DNA of 64,000 nucleotides from Hyphomicrobiales bacterium (GTDB lineage Bacteria > Pseudomonadota > Alphaproteobacteria > Rhizobiales > Beijerinckiaceae). How positions within the stretch are numbered: position 1 is the stretch's first letter; the number at the start of each line of letters is the position of its first letter. Shown here one piece after another: positions 45,210-53,841 of the stretch. A program made the translations under genes and the position numbers. The notes beneath the pieces were generated by a model. The model was not told the DNA's origin and did not search any database. It saw only the letters and a program-made list of their open reading frames with translations. The DNA lies in assembly GCA_900470095.1 (NCBI GenBank), contig UBZM01000003.1, positions 98,020-162,019 of the forward strand. The letters are read 5' to 3'.

Positions 45210-46178
45210 ATGCTCGCGCGCGCCCTGCTCATTCTTCCTGCCCTTCTTGTTGCCGGCCTGCTCGCCAGGACGGCGTGGCTTGGTGTCGAAGCAGAACGGC
45301 AGCATCCACCCCAGGGCAGCTTCCTGACGCTTCCAGGAGGCAGGCTGCACTATGTCGAGCGCAAGCCGGCGGGCGAGATGCGCGGCACCGTCGTTCTCGT
45401 CCACGGAGCCTCGTCCGATCATGCGGACCTGCTGGCGACGCTCGGACCCGAGCTTGGCCATTACCGGGTGATCGCGCTCGATCGGCCGGGCCATGGCTGG
45501 AGCGATCGGATCGACGAGAATGCCATGGCTGATCCCGGTCAGCAGGCGACAGTCATCATGAAGGCTCTCGACCAGATCCTGTCGGAGCCCTTCGTCCTGG
45601 TCGCGCATTCGCTGGCCGGAGCGCTTGCGACGCGGATCGCACTGGATCATCCGGAGCGATTGCATGGACTTGTCCTGCTTGGCGGCGTGACCCATCCATG
45701 GCCGGGCGGCATTGCCTGGTATTATCACGCGGCCTCGTGGCCTGTGGTCGGCCCGGTCTTCAGCCGGTTGATCGGCGTGCCGGCGTCCGATGCCCTTTTG
45801 CGTTCCGGTGTCGAGAGCGTCTTTGCGCCGCGACCGGTCACGCCCGGCTACGTTGCGGCAGGCGAAATCCGGCTGCTGCTGCGCCCTTCGACCTTCGAGG
45901 CGAATGCGCGGGATGTCGCGGCGACCCATGCCTTCGTCAGCGCACAGGCTCCGCGCTATCGCGATCTCAGGATTCCGGTGGTGGCGATCACCGGGGACAG
46001 CGATGCGATCGTGTCTCCGGTGATTCATTCCGCAGCGATCGCACGCGAGGCGCCGCTGGGGCGCTTCGTGCTGCTGCCGGGCGTCGGCCATATGCCGCAT
46101 CACGCGGCGCCCGAGATCATCGTCGAGGCGATCGACCAGTTGGCCGGACCGCGCTCGAGCCTCGCATTCGCGCGCTAA
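45210..46178 (+). CDS. membrane-anchored alpha/beta hydrolase
   Basis: A 322-residue hydrolase with an N-terminal hydrophobic anchor (LARALLILPALLVAGLLARTAWLG). It has VLVHGASSDHADL (HGAS near residues 65-68), nucleophile Ser134 in VAHSLAGALATR, acid in ITGDSDAIVS and His in PGVGHMPHHA. The ATG at 45210 is used; a GTG at 45174 would add twelve basic residues and is possible. Its substrate is unknown. The stop codon abuts the tandem repeat at 46178. Confidence 0.82.
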   Translation: MLARALLILPALLVAGLLARTAWLGVEAERQHPPQGSFLTLPGGRLHYVERKPAGEMRGTVVLVHGASSDHADLLATLGPELGHYRVIALDRPGHGWSDRIDENAMADPGQQATVIMKALDQILSEPFVLVAHSLAGALATRIALDHPERLHGLVLLGGVTHPWPGGIAWYYHAASWPVVGPVFSRLIGVPASDALLRSGVESVFAPRPVTPGYVAAGEIRLLLRPSTFEANARDVAATHAFVSAQAPRYRDLRIPVVAITGDSDAIVSPVIHSAAIAREAPLGRFVLLPGVGHMPHHAAPEIIVEAIDQLAGPRSSLAFAR

Positions 46179-46377
46179 AGCATCGGCCCGAAAAGTGGAT
46201 TGCGGTTTTCGGGAAAGCCGATGCAACACAAAGGGCTAGGTCATCGGACTGGATACGATATCCGATCCGATGATCTGAAGCATCGGCCCGAAAAGTGGAT
46301 TGCGGTTTTCGGGAAAACCGATGCAACACAAAGGGTTAGATCATCGGACTGGATACGATATCCGGTCCGATGATCTA
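46178..46377. repeat. tandem 100-bp palindromic repeat, two copies
   Basis: Copy 1 (46178-46277) and copy 2 (46278-46377) are head to tail with exactly 100-bp period and about 95 percent identity. Each unit has two internal dyads: CATCGG...CGAAAA paired with TTTTCG...CCGATG, and AGATCATCGGAC paired with GTCCGATGATCT around GGATA/TATCC. Units of this kind are dispersed in many Rhizobiales genomes. It fills the gap between the convergent hydrolase and pyk genes. Confidence 0.9.
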
Positions 46378-46382
46378 GGGCA

Positions 46383-47822
46383 TCAGGCCTTGGCGACGTG
46401 TTCCTTCGCGATGAAGGCGATGCGCACCATGTTGGTCGCGCCCGGCGTGCCGAAGGGGACGCCGGCGACCACGATGATGCGGTCTCCGACCGCGGCATAG
46501 CCTTCGCGGACCGCGAATTTGCAAGCGCGGAAGGCCATATCGTCGATGTCGCTGGCGTCCTTGGTCACGACCGCGTGCACCCCCCAGACCAGGGTCAGTC
46601 GCCGCGCCGTCCCGCGATTGGGCGTCAGCGCGATGACGGTCGAGTTCGGACGCTCGCGGGCGATGCGGAAGGCGGTCGAGCCAGAGGAGGTCCAGGCGGT
46701 GATGGCCTTGAGATTCAGCGTATCGGCGATCTCGTGGGCCGCCTTGGCGATGGCATCCGCGCCCGTGGCCTCGGGCTCGGCGCGCTGCGATTCGAGAATC
46801 GAGCGGTAGATCGATTCACTCTCCACCTCCTCGGCGATGCGGTTCATCATCGCCACCGCCTCGATCGGATATTGGCCGGCCGCGCTCTCAGCCGAGAGCA
46901 TCACGGCGTCGGCACCTTCGAAGACGGCGGTCGCGACGTCGGAGACCTCGGCGCGGGTCGGCACCGGAGCGGTGATCATGCTTTCCAGCATCTGGGTTGC
47001 GACGACGACGGGCTTGCCCATCCGTCGTGCCATGCGGGTGATGCGCTTCTGCGTACCCGGCACCTTTTCCAGCGGCATCTCGACGCCGAGATCGCCACGC
47101 GCGACCATGATCGCGTCGGACGCCTCGATGATCTCCTCCAACCGGAGCAAGGCTTGCGGCTTTTCGATCTTGGCGAGTGCGAGCGCCCGCCCGCGCACGA
47201 TCTTGCGCAGGTCGGCCATATCCTCGGGGCGCTGGACGAAAGAGAGCGCGATCCAGTCGACGCCTGCCTCGGCCGCGGCCTCGGCATCGGAGCGGTCCTT
47301 GTCCGTCATCGCCGAGACCGGAATCGTGGTGTCGGGCAGGCTGACGCCCTTGCGCGATGAAAGCCTGCCACCGACCGTAACGCGGGTCACCGCCTGTTTG
47401 AGGTTCGCCTTCTCAACGACGAGACGGATCTTGCCGTCGTCGAGGATGAGGGTGTGGCCGGGCTCCAGCGCGCTCAGGATCTCGGGATGGGGCAGGTAGA
47501 CGCGCTTCACGTCGCCGGGGGTGGGGTCGGAATCGAGGACGAAACGCGCGTCCTTTTCCAGCATCACGCCACCGTCGCCACCGAACTGGCCAACGCGCAG
47601 CTTGGGCCCCTGCAGATCGGCGAGAATGCCGACGGGGCGATGGAATTTCGCCTCCAGGCCACGCAGCATGGCGATCCGCTCCGGCAGCGTCTCGCGCTGG
47701 GTGTGGCTCATATTGATCCGGAAGACGTCGACGCCGGCTTCGAACAGTTTGGCGCACATCTCCTCGCTGGCGGAAGCCGGACCCAGGGTAGCGATGATCT
47801 TGATCCGGCGTTCGCGCCTCAT
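46383..47822 (-). CDS. pyk: pyruvate kinase
   Basis: A 479-residue glycolytic enzyme converting phosphoenolpyruvate and ADP to pyruvate and ATP. It has IKIIATLGPASAS at the N-terminus, DVFRINMSHTQRE, LADLQGPKLRVG, the active-site Lys in LAKIEKPQAL, IMVARGDLGVEM, and VFEGADAVMLSAESAAGQYP. The C-terminal allosteric domain is complete. It lies just downstream of a DUF1036 gene (10-base gap) and a glycerate kinase gene, so the unit feeds glycerate into lower glycolysis. Confidence 0.95.
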   Translation of the reverse strand: MRRERRIKIIATLGPASASEEMCAKLFEAGVDVFRINMSHTQRETLPERIAMLRGLEAKFHRPVGILADLQGPKLRVGQFGGDGGVMLEKDARFVLDSDPTPGDVKRVYLPHPEILSALEPGHTLILDDGKIRLVVEKANLKQAVTRVTVGGRLSSRKGVSLPDTTIPVSAMTDKDRSDAEAAAEAGVDWIALSFVQRPEDMADLRKIVRGRALALAKIEKPQALLRLEEIIEASDAIMVARGDLGVEMPLEKVPGTQKRITRMARRMGKPVVVATQMLESMITAPVPTRAEVSDVATAVFEGADAVMLSAESAAGQYPIEAVAMMNRIAEEVESESIYRSILESQRAEPEATGADAIAKAAHEIADTLNLKAITAWTSSGSTAFRIARERPNSTVIALTPNRGTARRLTLVWGVHAVVTKDASDIDDMAFRACKFAVREGYAAVGDRIIVVAGVPFGTPGATNMVRIAFIAKEHVAKA

Positions 47823-47832
47823 TCTTATGTCC

Positions 47833-48282
47833 TCATGGTCGCGGCGGCGTTGCGCCGGGGGTGGAATCGGTCAGCTGGATGGTCCAGCTCTTCTGCTCGC
47901 CGGTATCGACCTCGAAGAAGCCGGACCGGTCATATCCGCGGGCGAGGCAGTCCTCGATGCCGCGGATCGTAAATTCCTTGTTGCGCGTGCACATGATCGA
48001 TTTGCCGGTCCATTCGCCACCCTTGTCGTAGTCGATGGCGTGCACATAGTAGAACCTTGCCGCGAGCGTGCCGCGCAGCAGGGTCTCGCAGCCGCGCGGC
48101 GCGATGTTCCACCAGCCTTCGGTCACCCAGCCCTGCGCATCGCGATAGCCGATGGCGACACCGACGCGACTGCCGGTGGTGTTGCACATCCGCAGATCGG
48201 CGAGCGCGGGCGCCGCGCTTCCGAGAAGGCCGGCCAGCAGCAGGCCGAGGCGCAAGAGAGATCGGTCGAATCGGCTCGTCAT
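47833..48282 (-). CDS. secreted DUF1036 protein
   Basis: A 149-residue exported protein with signal peptide (RSLLRLGLLLAGLLGSAAPALA). The DUF1036 core begins LRMCNTTGSRVGVAIGYRDAQGWVTEGWWNI and continues RFYYVHAIDYDKGGEWTGKSIMCTRNKEF. Cysteines at MCN, GCE, MCT and DCL suggest disulfides. Its function is unknown. It is placed between the glycerate kinase and pyk genes on the same strand, a neighbourhood seen widely in Rhizobiales. Confidence 0.85.
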   Translation of the reverse strand: MTSRFDRSLLRLGLLLAGLLGSAAPALADLRMCNTTGSRVGVAIGYRDAQGWVTEGWWNIAPRGCETLLRGTLAARFYYVHAIDYDKGGEWTGKSIMCTRNKEFTIRGIEDCLARGYDRSGFFEVDTGEQKSWTIQLTDSTPGATPPRP

Positions 48283-48288
48283 GGTCGT

Positions 48289-49611
48289 CTAGGGATCGAT
48301 CAGGATGACGCGGCAATCATTCACATTGGTCAAGGTCGGTCCCGTCCGCAGCAGGTCGCCAATGGCCTCGAAGAAGCCGGTTGAATCGTTGTCGGCCAGC
48401 GATTGGGCAGGAACGAGGCCGCGCTCCGCCGCTCGCACCAATGTCGTCGAATCGATCACCGCGCCAGCGGGGTCGGTCGCCTCGCCGCCGCCGCCATCGG
48501 TGCCGTCGGTGTCGCCGGACAGCGCGACGATGCCGGGCTCCCCGCCAAGCGCGATGGCAAGAGCCAACGCATATTCCTGGTTCGGGCCGCCACGGCCCTT
48601 GCCGCGCAGGGTCACTGTGAGTTCACCACCGGAGATGATCGCGGCACGTCGCCCCTCTGCCTTGAGGCGCAATGCAAGCGCGGCATGGTCGACCGCAACC
48701 TCGCGCGCCTCGCCTTCGAGATTGGCGCCGAGATCGATGGGCTCGTAGCCCGCATCCCGTGCGTTTGTGACTGCCGCCGCGATCGCGTCCTGCGGCCGGG
48801 CGATGATCTGGAATACGTTATTGGCGAAGGCGGGGTCGCCAGGCTTCGGGGTCTCGCTGGCGTCCTCGCCGAGCAGCACGCGTGCCGCTGGCGGCAGGTC
48901 GAGCCCATAACGCGCGACGATGGCGCGCGCATCGGCCATGCTGCTCGGATCAGGAACCGTCGGGCCCGAGGCGATCACGGTCGGCTCATCGCCGGGCACG
49001 TCCGAGATTGCGAGCGTCACGAGCCTGGCCGGGGCGGCGGCCAGCGCGAGGCGGCCGCCCTTGATGCGCGAGAGCCGCTTGCGGACGATGTTCATCTCGC
49101 CGATCGGCGCGCCGGAACGCAACAGTGCCTTGTTGACCGCCTGCTTCTCCGCCAGCGTCAGATCACCTGCGGGTGCCACCCAGTTGGCCGAGCCGCCGCC
49201 GGAGAGAAGCACCAGCACCAGATCATCCGCACTTGCCGAGCGGGCGAGTTCGAGTGCGCGTTCGGCGCTGCGAATGCTGCCGTCATCCGGCACCGGGTGG
49301 CCGGCCGCGACCATCGGAATCTGGCGCGTTGCGGTCTCGTAGCCGTGGCGGGCGACGGCGTGGCCGATCAGGCGCTCGGGAGACAGGCCGGAGTCGAGAT
49401 AATGTGCCTCTGCGAGTGCGGTCATGCTGCCTGCGGCCTTGCCGGCGGCGAGCAGGATCAGGCGGCCGTTCCTGGGTGGTTCGGGCAGGTGAGCGGGAAG
49501 GCAGCCGGACGGGCGGGCGCGGTCGACGGCGGCATCGAAAATCATCCTCGCAATGCGCAGGGCTTCAGCCGAATCGTTCCTCACTTGCTGCAAGTCCACC
49601 CCGCCTTCCAC
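48289..49611 (-). CDS. glycerate 2-kinase of the MOFRL/GckA-TtuD family
   Basis: A 440-residue enzyme that phosphorylates D-glycerate at carbon 2. Typical stretches are ILLAAGKAAGSMTALAEAHY, VLLSGGGSANWVAPAGDLTLAEKQAVNKALLRSGA, ISDVPGDEPTVIASGPTVPD and, in the MOFRL domain, SGDTDGTDGGGGEATDPAGAVID. The start is uncertain: a GTG at 49611 opens the frame, and GTG/TTG codons at 49599, 49593 or 49584 are alternatives. It precedes DUF1036 and pyk, giving 2-phosphoglycerate directly to lower glycolysis. Unrelated to the GarK-type kinase at 60512. Confidence 0.88.
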   Translation of the reverse strand: MEGGVDLQQVRNDSAEALRIARMIFDAAVDRARPSGCLPAHLPEPPRNGRLILLAAGKAAGSMTALAEAHYLDSGLSPERLIGHAVARHGYETATRQIPMVAAGHPVPDDGSIRSAERALELARSASADDLVLVLLSGGGSANWVAPAGDLTLAEKQAVNKALLRSGAPIGEMNIVRKRLSRIKGGRLALAAAPARLVTLAISDVPGDEPTVIASGPTVPDPSSMADARAIVARYGLDLPPAARVLLGEDASETPKPGDPAFANNVFQIIARPQDAIAAAVTNARDAGYEPIDLGANLEGEAREVAVDHAALALRLKAEGRRAAIISGGELTVTLRGKGRGGPNQEYALALAIALGGEPGIVALSGDTDGTDGGGGEATDPAGAVIDSTTLVRAAERGLVPAQSLADNDSTGFFEAIGDLLRTGPTLTNVNDCRVILIDP

Positions 49612-49718
49612 CCGCTGTCACGTCGATTTGGTCGACTTTCGTTGTATGCTCTTCTATGTCGCTGGCCGGCGGACGTCATCAGGCATTTGCCGATCTAATC
49701 ATACTTTTTGGAGCGCCG

Positions 49719-50513
49719 ATGCGGTCCGATTTCCCGATGGCGGATCCCGCCATAATGCTCGCCCCAGGCGAGGTCGAGATCATTCCCGGCGATCCCGCGA
49801 CGGGTATGCTGCTGCTCTGCGATCACGCCTCCAACGCGATCCCGCCGGAGCTTGCGTCGCTCGGGTTGCCGCCCGAACAGCTCGAGCGCCATATTGCATA
49901 CGATATCGGTGCAGCCGGGACGGTGCGCGCCATGGCGCGCGCGACCGGCGCGCCGGCGATTTTGACCAGCTTCTCGCGGCTGCTGATCGATCCCAATCGC
50001 GGGCTCGACGATCCGACCCTGGTCATGCGCCTGTCTGATGGCGCAATCGTGCCCGGCAATGCCCGCATCGACGAGCCAGGCATCGCAGCGCGCATCGCCC
50101 GCTATTATGCCCCCTATGATGCTGCGATCGACCAGGCCGTCGAGATGGCGATCGCTGCCGGCCACCCGCCGGCGATCGTCTCGGTTCATTCCTTCACGCC
50201 CTATTGGAAAACGGTGGCGCGTCCCTGGCATGTCGGCGTGCTGTGGGATCGGGCAGGGGAGCTGGCCCAGCCGCTGATCGCTGCCTTCCAGGCCGAGAGT
50301 GATCTCGTCGTCGGGGACAATGAGCCTTACCGCGGCGGCCTGCCGGGAGACACGATCGACCGACATGCCACCCGTCGTGGCTTGCCTGACGCGTTGATCG
50401 AGGTCCGGCAGGACCTGATCGCGACGCCGGAGGCTGCGCGGGAATGGGGGCTGCGCCTTGCCCGCATCGTGCCGCCTTGCGTCGCGGCGCTGAATGCTGC
50501 CGCGATCGCCTGA
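49719..50513 (+). CDS. N-formylglutamate amidohydrolase-like protein
   Basis: A 264-residue member of the FGase superfamily in a branch different from the gene at 36071. It has LLLCDHASNAIPPELASLGL, AILTSFSRLLIDPNRGLDD, IVSVHSFTPYW and GDNEPYRGGLPGDTIDRHATRRGLPDALIEVRQDL. The ATG at 49719 follows TTGGAG. The frame open back to 49173 runs antisense through the glycerate kinase gene and is not coding. The gene precedes gapR. Confidence 0.88.
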   Translation: MRSDFPMADPAIMLAPGEVEIIPGDPATGMLLLCDHASNAIPPELASLGLPPEQLERHIAYDIGAAGTVRAMARATGAPAILTSFSRLLIDPNRGLDDPTLVMRLSDGAIVPGNARIDEPGIAARIARYYAPYDAAIDQAVEMAIAAGHPPAIVSVHSFTPYWKTVARPWHVGVLWDRAGELAQPLIAAFQAESDLVVGDNEPYRGGLPGDTIDRHATRRGLPDALIEVRQDLIATPEAAREWGLRLARIVPPCVAALNAAAIA

Positions 50514-50623
50514 TGCGACAGCAGGACTGTTGAGCACTTTGTGACAAAGGACGGTTCGTGCTTGACGCCGGCCCCCGATCCGGGCGAACCCCTGCGGCCA
50601 AATCTATAGAGAAGGGTTTTGGA

Positions 50624-50866
50624 ATGGACGATCCGGTTCAGGGCGATCAGCTCAAGAGCATCGTGCAGCGCATCGAGCGCCTCGAGGAAGAGAAGAAGAC
50701 GATCGCCGACGATATCAAGGAGGTCTATGCCGAGGCCAAGGGCAATGGCTATGACGTCAAGGTGCTGCGCAAGGTCGTCGCGCTGCGCAAGCGCGACCTG
50801 AACGAGCGCCAGGAAGAGGAAGCCATCCTCGAGCTCTACCTTCAGGCCGTGGGCGAGAGCGCCTGA
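50624..50866 (+). CDS. gapR: nucleoid-associated protein GapR (DUF2312)
   Basis: An 80-residue coiled-coil protein. It reads [30 protein letters not shown] and [28 protein letters not shown], in two parts, matching GapR closely. GapR binds overtwisted AT-rich DNA ahead of replication and transcription and stimulates topoisomerases; it is essential in Caulobacter. The ATG at 50624 follows AGAAGGGTTTTGGA. It is probably monocistronic, with a structured region downstream. Confidence 0.93.
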   Translation: MDDPVQGDQLKSIVQRIERLEEEKKTIADDIKEVYAEAKGNGYDVKVLRKVVALRKRDLNERQEEEAILELYLQAVGESA

Positions 50867-51297
50867 CCTTTCCCTGTGCAAGTATCCCTAACTTGCACAT
50901 TGCCTCCATACCGTGCCGGGCGCGCGCCCGGCGGTCCTCCACTGAAGCTCGAAGCGGACAAGACAGGACGAGCCTGGCATTCGTGATGCCGGGGTCGCTG
51001 CCCGCTTCGACTTTTTTGTATGCGGTCGTCTCATGCGGGCTTTGTCCCGTTTCCTCGACGAAGCATGCCCGGCACCGATTACGCCGACACGTTGCGACCA
51101 GTGGAAGCCACTGAGTGTCGAGCCGTCGCGGCAGCGGGTTGCTGCGCTACGATCGCGGCTCACTCAGGTCTATTGTGAAGTGTCCTCACTCCGCTTTCCT
51201 GGACCGCTTGAAGCTGAAAAATTCCGGTTCTGCCGTACGGACGGCGGGCCTTCAGCTAGGACCGCTTGGGTATCGCTCACCGGAGCCTTGGAGCAGC
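50867..51297. other. 431-base gap between gapR and ppk2 with a structured 3' element
   Basis: No gene is evident. The first 150 bases hold a palindrome CCGGGCGCGCGCCCGG (50916-50931) and a branched stem closed by TCGAAGCGG (50949) and CCGCTTCGA (51002) with an inner GGCAT/ATGCC hairpin, ending in six T. This looks like the gapR terminator or a free small RNA. The rest (51020-51297) shows nothing I can identify. Confidence 0.5.
50949..51017 (+). terminator. branched hairpin plus T-run after gapR
   Basis: The nine-base arms TCGAAGCGG and CCGCTTCGA pair perfectly across 44 bases that contain GGCAT-TCGTG-ATGCC, followed by C and six T. It is an unusual, large terminator. Confidence 0.55.
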
Positions 51298-52197
51298 TCA
51301 ATACTTCTCAGGTACCTGAAGCTCTGGCGGCACGGCATTCCGGATGTAATCGGGATGGCGAACGCGGTCGGGCAGTGTGATGTCCTGCTTGGGCACGCTC
51401 TCATAGGGGATCTGCGAGAGCAGATGCGCGATACAGTTGAGGCGCGCCCTCTTCTTGTCGACGGCCTGGACAACCCACCAGGGCGCGTGCCGCGTATGAG
51501 TGCGGTCGAACATCTCTTCCTTGGCTCGGGTATAGTCCTCCCAGTGGATGCGACTCTCCATATCCATCGGGGAGAGCTTCCATTGCTTGAGCGGATCGGC
51601 GATCCGCATCTGGAAGCGGAACTCCTGTTCCTCGTCAGTAATCGAGAACCAGTATTTGATCAGGATGACGCCGGAGCGGACGAGCATGTGCTCGAAATCC
51701 GGAACCGAGCGGAAGAACTCCTCCAATTCGTCGGGCGTGCAGAAACCCATGACACGCTCGACGCCGGCGCGATTGTACCAACTGCGGTCGAACAGCACCA
51801 TTTCACCGGCTGTCGGGAGGTGCGGCACATAGCGCTGAAAATACCATTGATGGCGTTCGCGCTCGGTCGGTGCGGGCAACGCGACGACGCGGCAGATCCG
51901 CGGATTGAGACGCTGCGTCACGCGCTTGATCGCGCCGCCCTTGCCAGCCGAGTCACGTCCTTCGAAGAGCACGACAACCTTGAGCTTCTTGTACTGAATC
52001 CAGTCCTGAAGCCGCACGAGTTCGTGCTGCAGGTTGAATAGCTCGCGAAAATAGATCCTCCGGTCCAGTGTCGGACCTCCGGGAGCCAGATTCTCGGCGA
52101 CGAATTCGTCGATCCGGTCCTCCTCAAGCTGCATCTCCAGCTCCTCGTCGAAGCTATCGGCGATCTCAGCTTTGATCCGATCCAGGTCAGGGGTCAT
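51298..52197 (-). CDS. ppk2: polyphosphate kinase 2
   Basis: A 299-residue PPK2 that uses polyphosphate to phosphorylate nucleoside diphosphates (or the reverse). It has Walker A VLFEGRDSAGKGGAIKR, Walker B-like MVLFDRSWYNRAGVERVMGF, the lid RERHQWYFQRYVPHLP and the C-terminal RHAPWWVVQAVDKKRARLN. The length is typical of the short one-domain class. Its promoter faces the 648-base gap shared with the signalling cassette. Confidence 0.92.
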   Translation of the reverse strand: MTPDLDRIKAEIADSFDEELEMQLEEDRIDEFVAENLAPGGPTLDRRIYFRELFNLQHELVRLQDWIQYKKLKVVVLFEGRDSAGKGGAIKRVTQRLNPRICRVVALPAPTERERHQWYFQRYVPHLPTAGEMVLFDRSWYNRAGVERVMGFCTPDELEEFFRSVPDFEHMLVRSGVILIKYWFSITDEEQEFRFQMRIADPLKQWKLSPMDMESRIHWEDYTRAKEEMFDRTHTRHAPWWVVQAVDKKRARLNCIAHLLSQIPYESVPKQDITLPDRVRHPDYIRNAVPPELQVPEKY

Positions 52198-52845
52198 GAC
52201 GTGCGAACCTTTGACAGTTGTCTTGCGAAACGAGGAGCGCAGGCGCCCAAGCAGGCCATGGTTTTGCCGGGACCTGCGATGACCTCGGCAAAAGCCAAGA
52301 CGGAAGCCACGCGCGACGACTGCACGACAAAGCCTGCGTCACCCGCTCATGCCCAGCCAGCGTAATCTCGCCGGCTCAAATGACGCTGCGATGACCCGCC
52401 TTCGTAGGAGGGCCTTGAGGTCTCGCGGGCCCGGATCGATCCTCCTCCGTCTTCAGCGCGTCGACCATATTGTCCATTCGCTAGCGCTACTCTATCGAAA
52501 TGCCGTGCCGCCGGACCTCCATGCTCGGGAGAACGGCTGGACACCACAGCCGGTTTGGCTCCCGGATGTTCACGATTCCGGCTGCGCAGGCACAGCCGGC
52601 AAGGTCGTGCCGGCACCGAGCGATCTCTGCATCATGACGCTGTCCGACCCTTTTCCATCGCGATAGGCGACGCCGGGCAGGAGGCCCACCTGAACGAAGC
52701 CGAAGCGCTCGTGCAGCGCGAGCGAAGCGGTGAGGGGCGTCAAGCCACGGATTCGCACGGTCGAAAACGGTGGCGCTCGCTCTCGACGCCCTCGGCGGTG
52801 CGTGCGAAACTGCCCTTGCCCTCCACATTGCCCCGACTTGCCCGC
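52198..52845. other. 648-base divergent gap with an acetyltransferase remnant
   Basis: The gap should hold the ppk2 and signalling-cassette promoters. Its middle (52570-52746) encodes, on the minus strand, the C-terminal end of a GNAT acetyltransferase that has no N-terminal part. I see no other gene; the plus-strand 105-codon frame at 52349 has no family features. Confidence 0.55.
52570..52746 (-). pseudogene. C-terminal remnant of a GNAT N-acetyltransferase
   Basis: The minus strand encodes TASLALHERFGFVQVGLLPG and VAYRDGKGSDSVMMQRSL, a close match to the last third of MnaT/phosphinothricin-type acetyltransferases (NxASLxLHxxxGF, then a MQ ending). The sequence further upstream in that frame is unrelated, so the N-terminal two thirds, including the acetyl-CoA site, are missing. 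The break lies just before the signalling cassette, suggesting that a rearrangement brought the cassette in. Confidence 0.6.
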
Positions 52846-53841
52846 ATGCGTCGTCGTTCCTTTCTGGCCGGTTTGGCGTCGTGCGGAGTCACTGCGTTTG
52901 CGCAGCCTGTGCACTCGACCGAACGTCTCAAGCATGTCGCGGTCATGATCAGCCTCCCGCTGGACACCCCGATCGTCCAGGCGAGGTTGCAGGAGATCCG
53001 ACAACGCCTTGCCGAGCGGGGCTGGGTCGAGGGCCAGAACCTGCGCTTGGGCACGCGATTTTCGGGCTCGAGCGAGGCCGAGCTTTCGCGAGCGGCGGCG
53101 GAGCTGGTCCGGGAAAATCCCGATATCATCATTGTCAGCTCCAGTGCCGAAACCGCTGCCGTCCTCGCCTTGACCCGGACGACGCCGGTGCTGTTCGGCA
53201 CGGCCTCCGATCCGGTGGGGAGCGGCTTCGTGCGTTCTCTGGAGCGGCCGGAGGGTAATGCCACGGGTTTCAGCAACAACGACCCGGTCATGGCGGATAA
53301 ATGGCTGGAATTGCTGACCGAGATTGCGCCCGAGACACGCCGGATCGGCGTGGTATTCAATCCGCGCACGACCCCTGCAGCAGGTGAAACCTATCTCGCA
53401 CGCCTGCGGGCGGGGGCTGCCCATGCGCGGCTGTCCCTTGGACCGGTGGCGGTGATGGATGCGGTCGGCATCGAGGGTGCGATCGCGGACTTCGCAGGAC
53501 AGGGCAGTGGTGGCGGCCTGGTGTTCCTGCCCGACAGCTTCACGTTCCGCTACGCCGCGCAATGTGCCAAGGCCAGCGCCCGGTATCGACTGCCTGCCAT
53601 CTATCCGTTCGACACCTTCACGCGCCAAGGCGGGCTGATGTCCTATACGGGGGGGCGGGACGAGGCGAGCGACCTGATCGCATCCTATAGCGACCTTATC
53701 TTGCGCGGTGCGAACGTCGCCGAGTTGCCGGTGCAGTTCTCGCGCAGCTTCGAACTGGTCATCAACGAAATGGCCGCCGCATCCCTGGGATTGAGCGTGC
53801 CGCTTTCGCTCCGGATTCGCGCGACACGGATCGTTTCGTGA
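52846..53841 (+). CDS. periplasmic binding protein (ABC_sub_bind/TrpX-like) of a sensory cassette
   Basis: A 331-residue exported binding protein. MRRRSFLAGLASCGVTAFAQ is a Tat-like or lipoprotein-like signal (RRSFL). The mature part has ERLKHVAVMISLPLDTPIVQAR, NPDIIIVSSSAETAAVLALT, RTTPVLFGTASDPVGSGFV and PEGNATGFS, all usual in the family. The ATG at 52846 is used because upstream residues are not conserved. No permease or ATPase follows; the next gene, overlapped by 4 bases (GTGA), is a histidine kinase, so it probably presents a ligand to the sensor. Confidence 0.87.
   Translation: MRRRSFLAGLASCGVTAFAQPVHSTERLKHVAVMISLPLDTPIVQARLQEIRQRLAERGWVEGQNLRLGTRFSGSSEAELSRAAAELVRENPDIIIVSSSAETAAVLALTRTTPVLFGTASDPVGSGFVRSLERPEGNATGFSNNDPVMADKWLELLTEIAPETRRIGVVFNPRTTPAAGETYLARLRAGAAHARLSLGPVAVMDAVGIEGAIADFAGQGSGGGLVFLPDSFTFRYAAQCAKASARYRLPAIYPFDTFTRQGGLMSYTGGRDEASDLIASYSDLILRGANVAELPVQFSRSFELVINEMAAASLGLSVPLSLRIRATRIVS

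Noticed and set aside
49173..49718. N-terminal extension of the amidohydrolase at 49719
   Set aside because: It is the reverse of the glycerate kinase gene; the family start and a GGAG site are at 49719.
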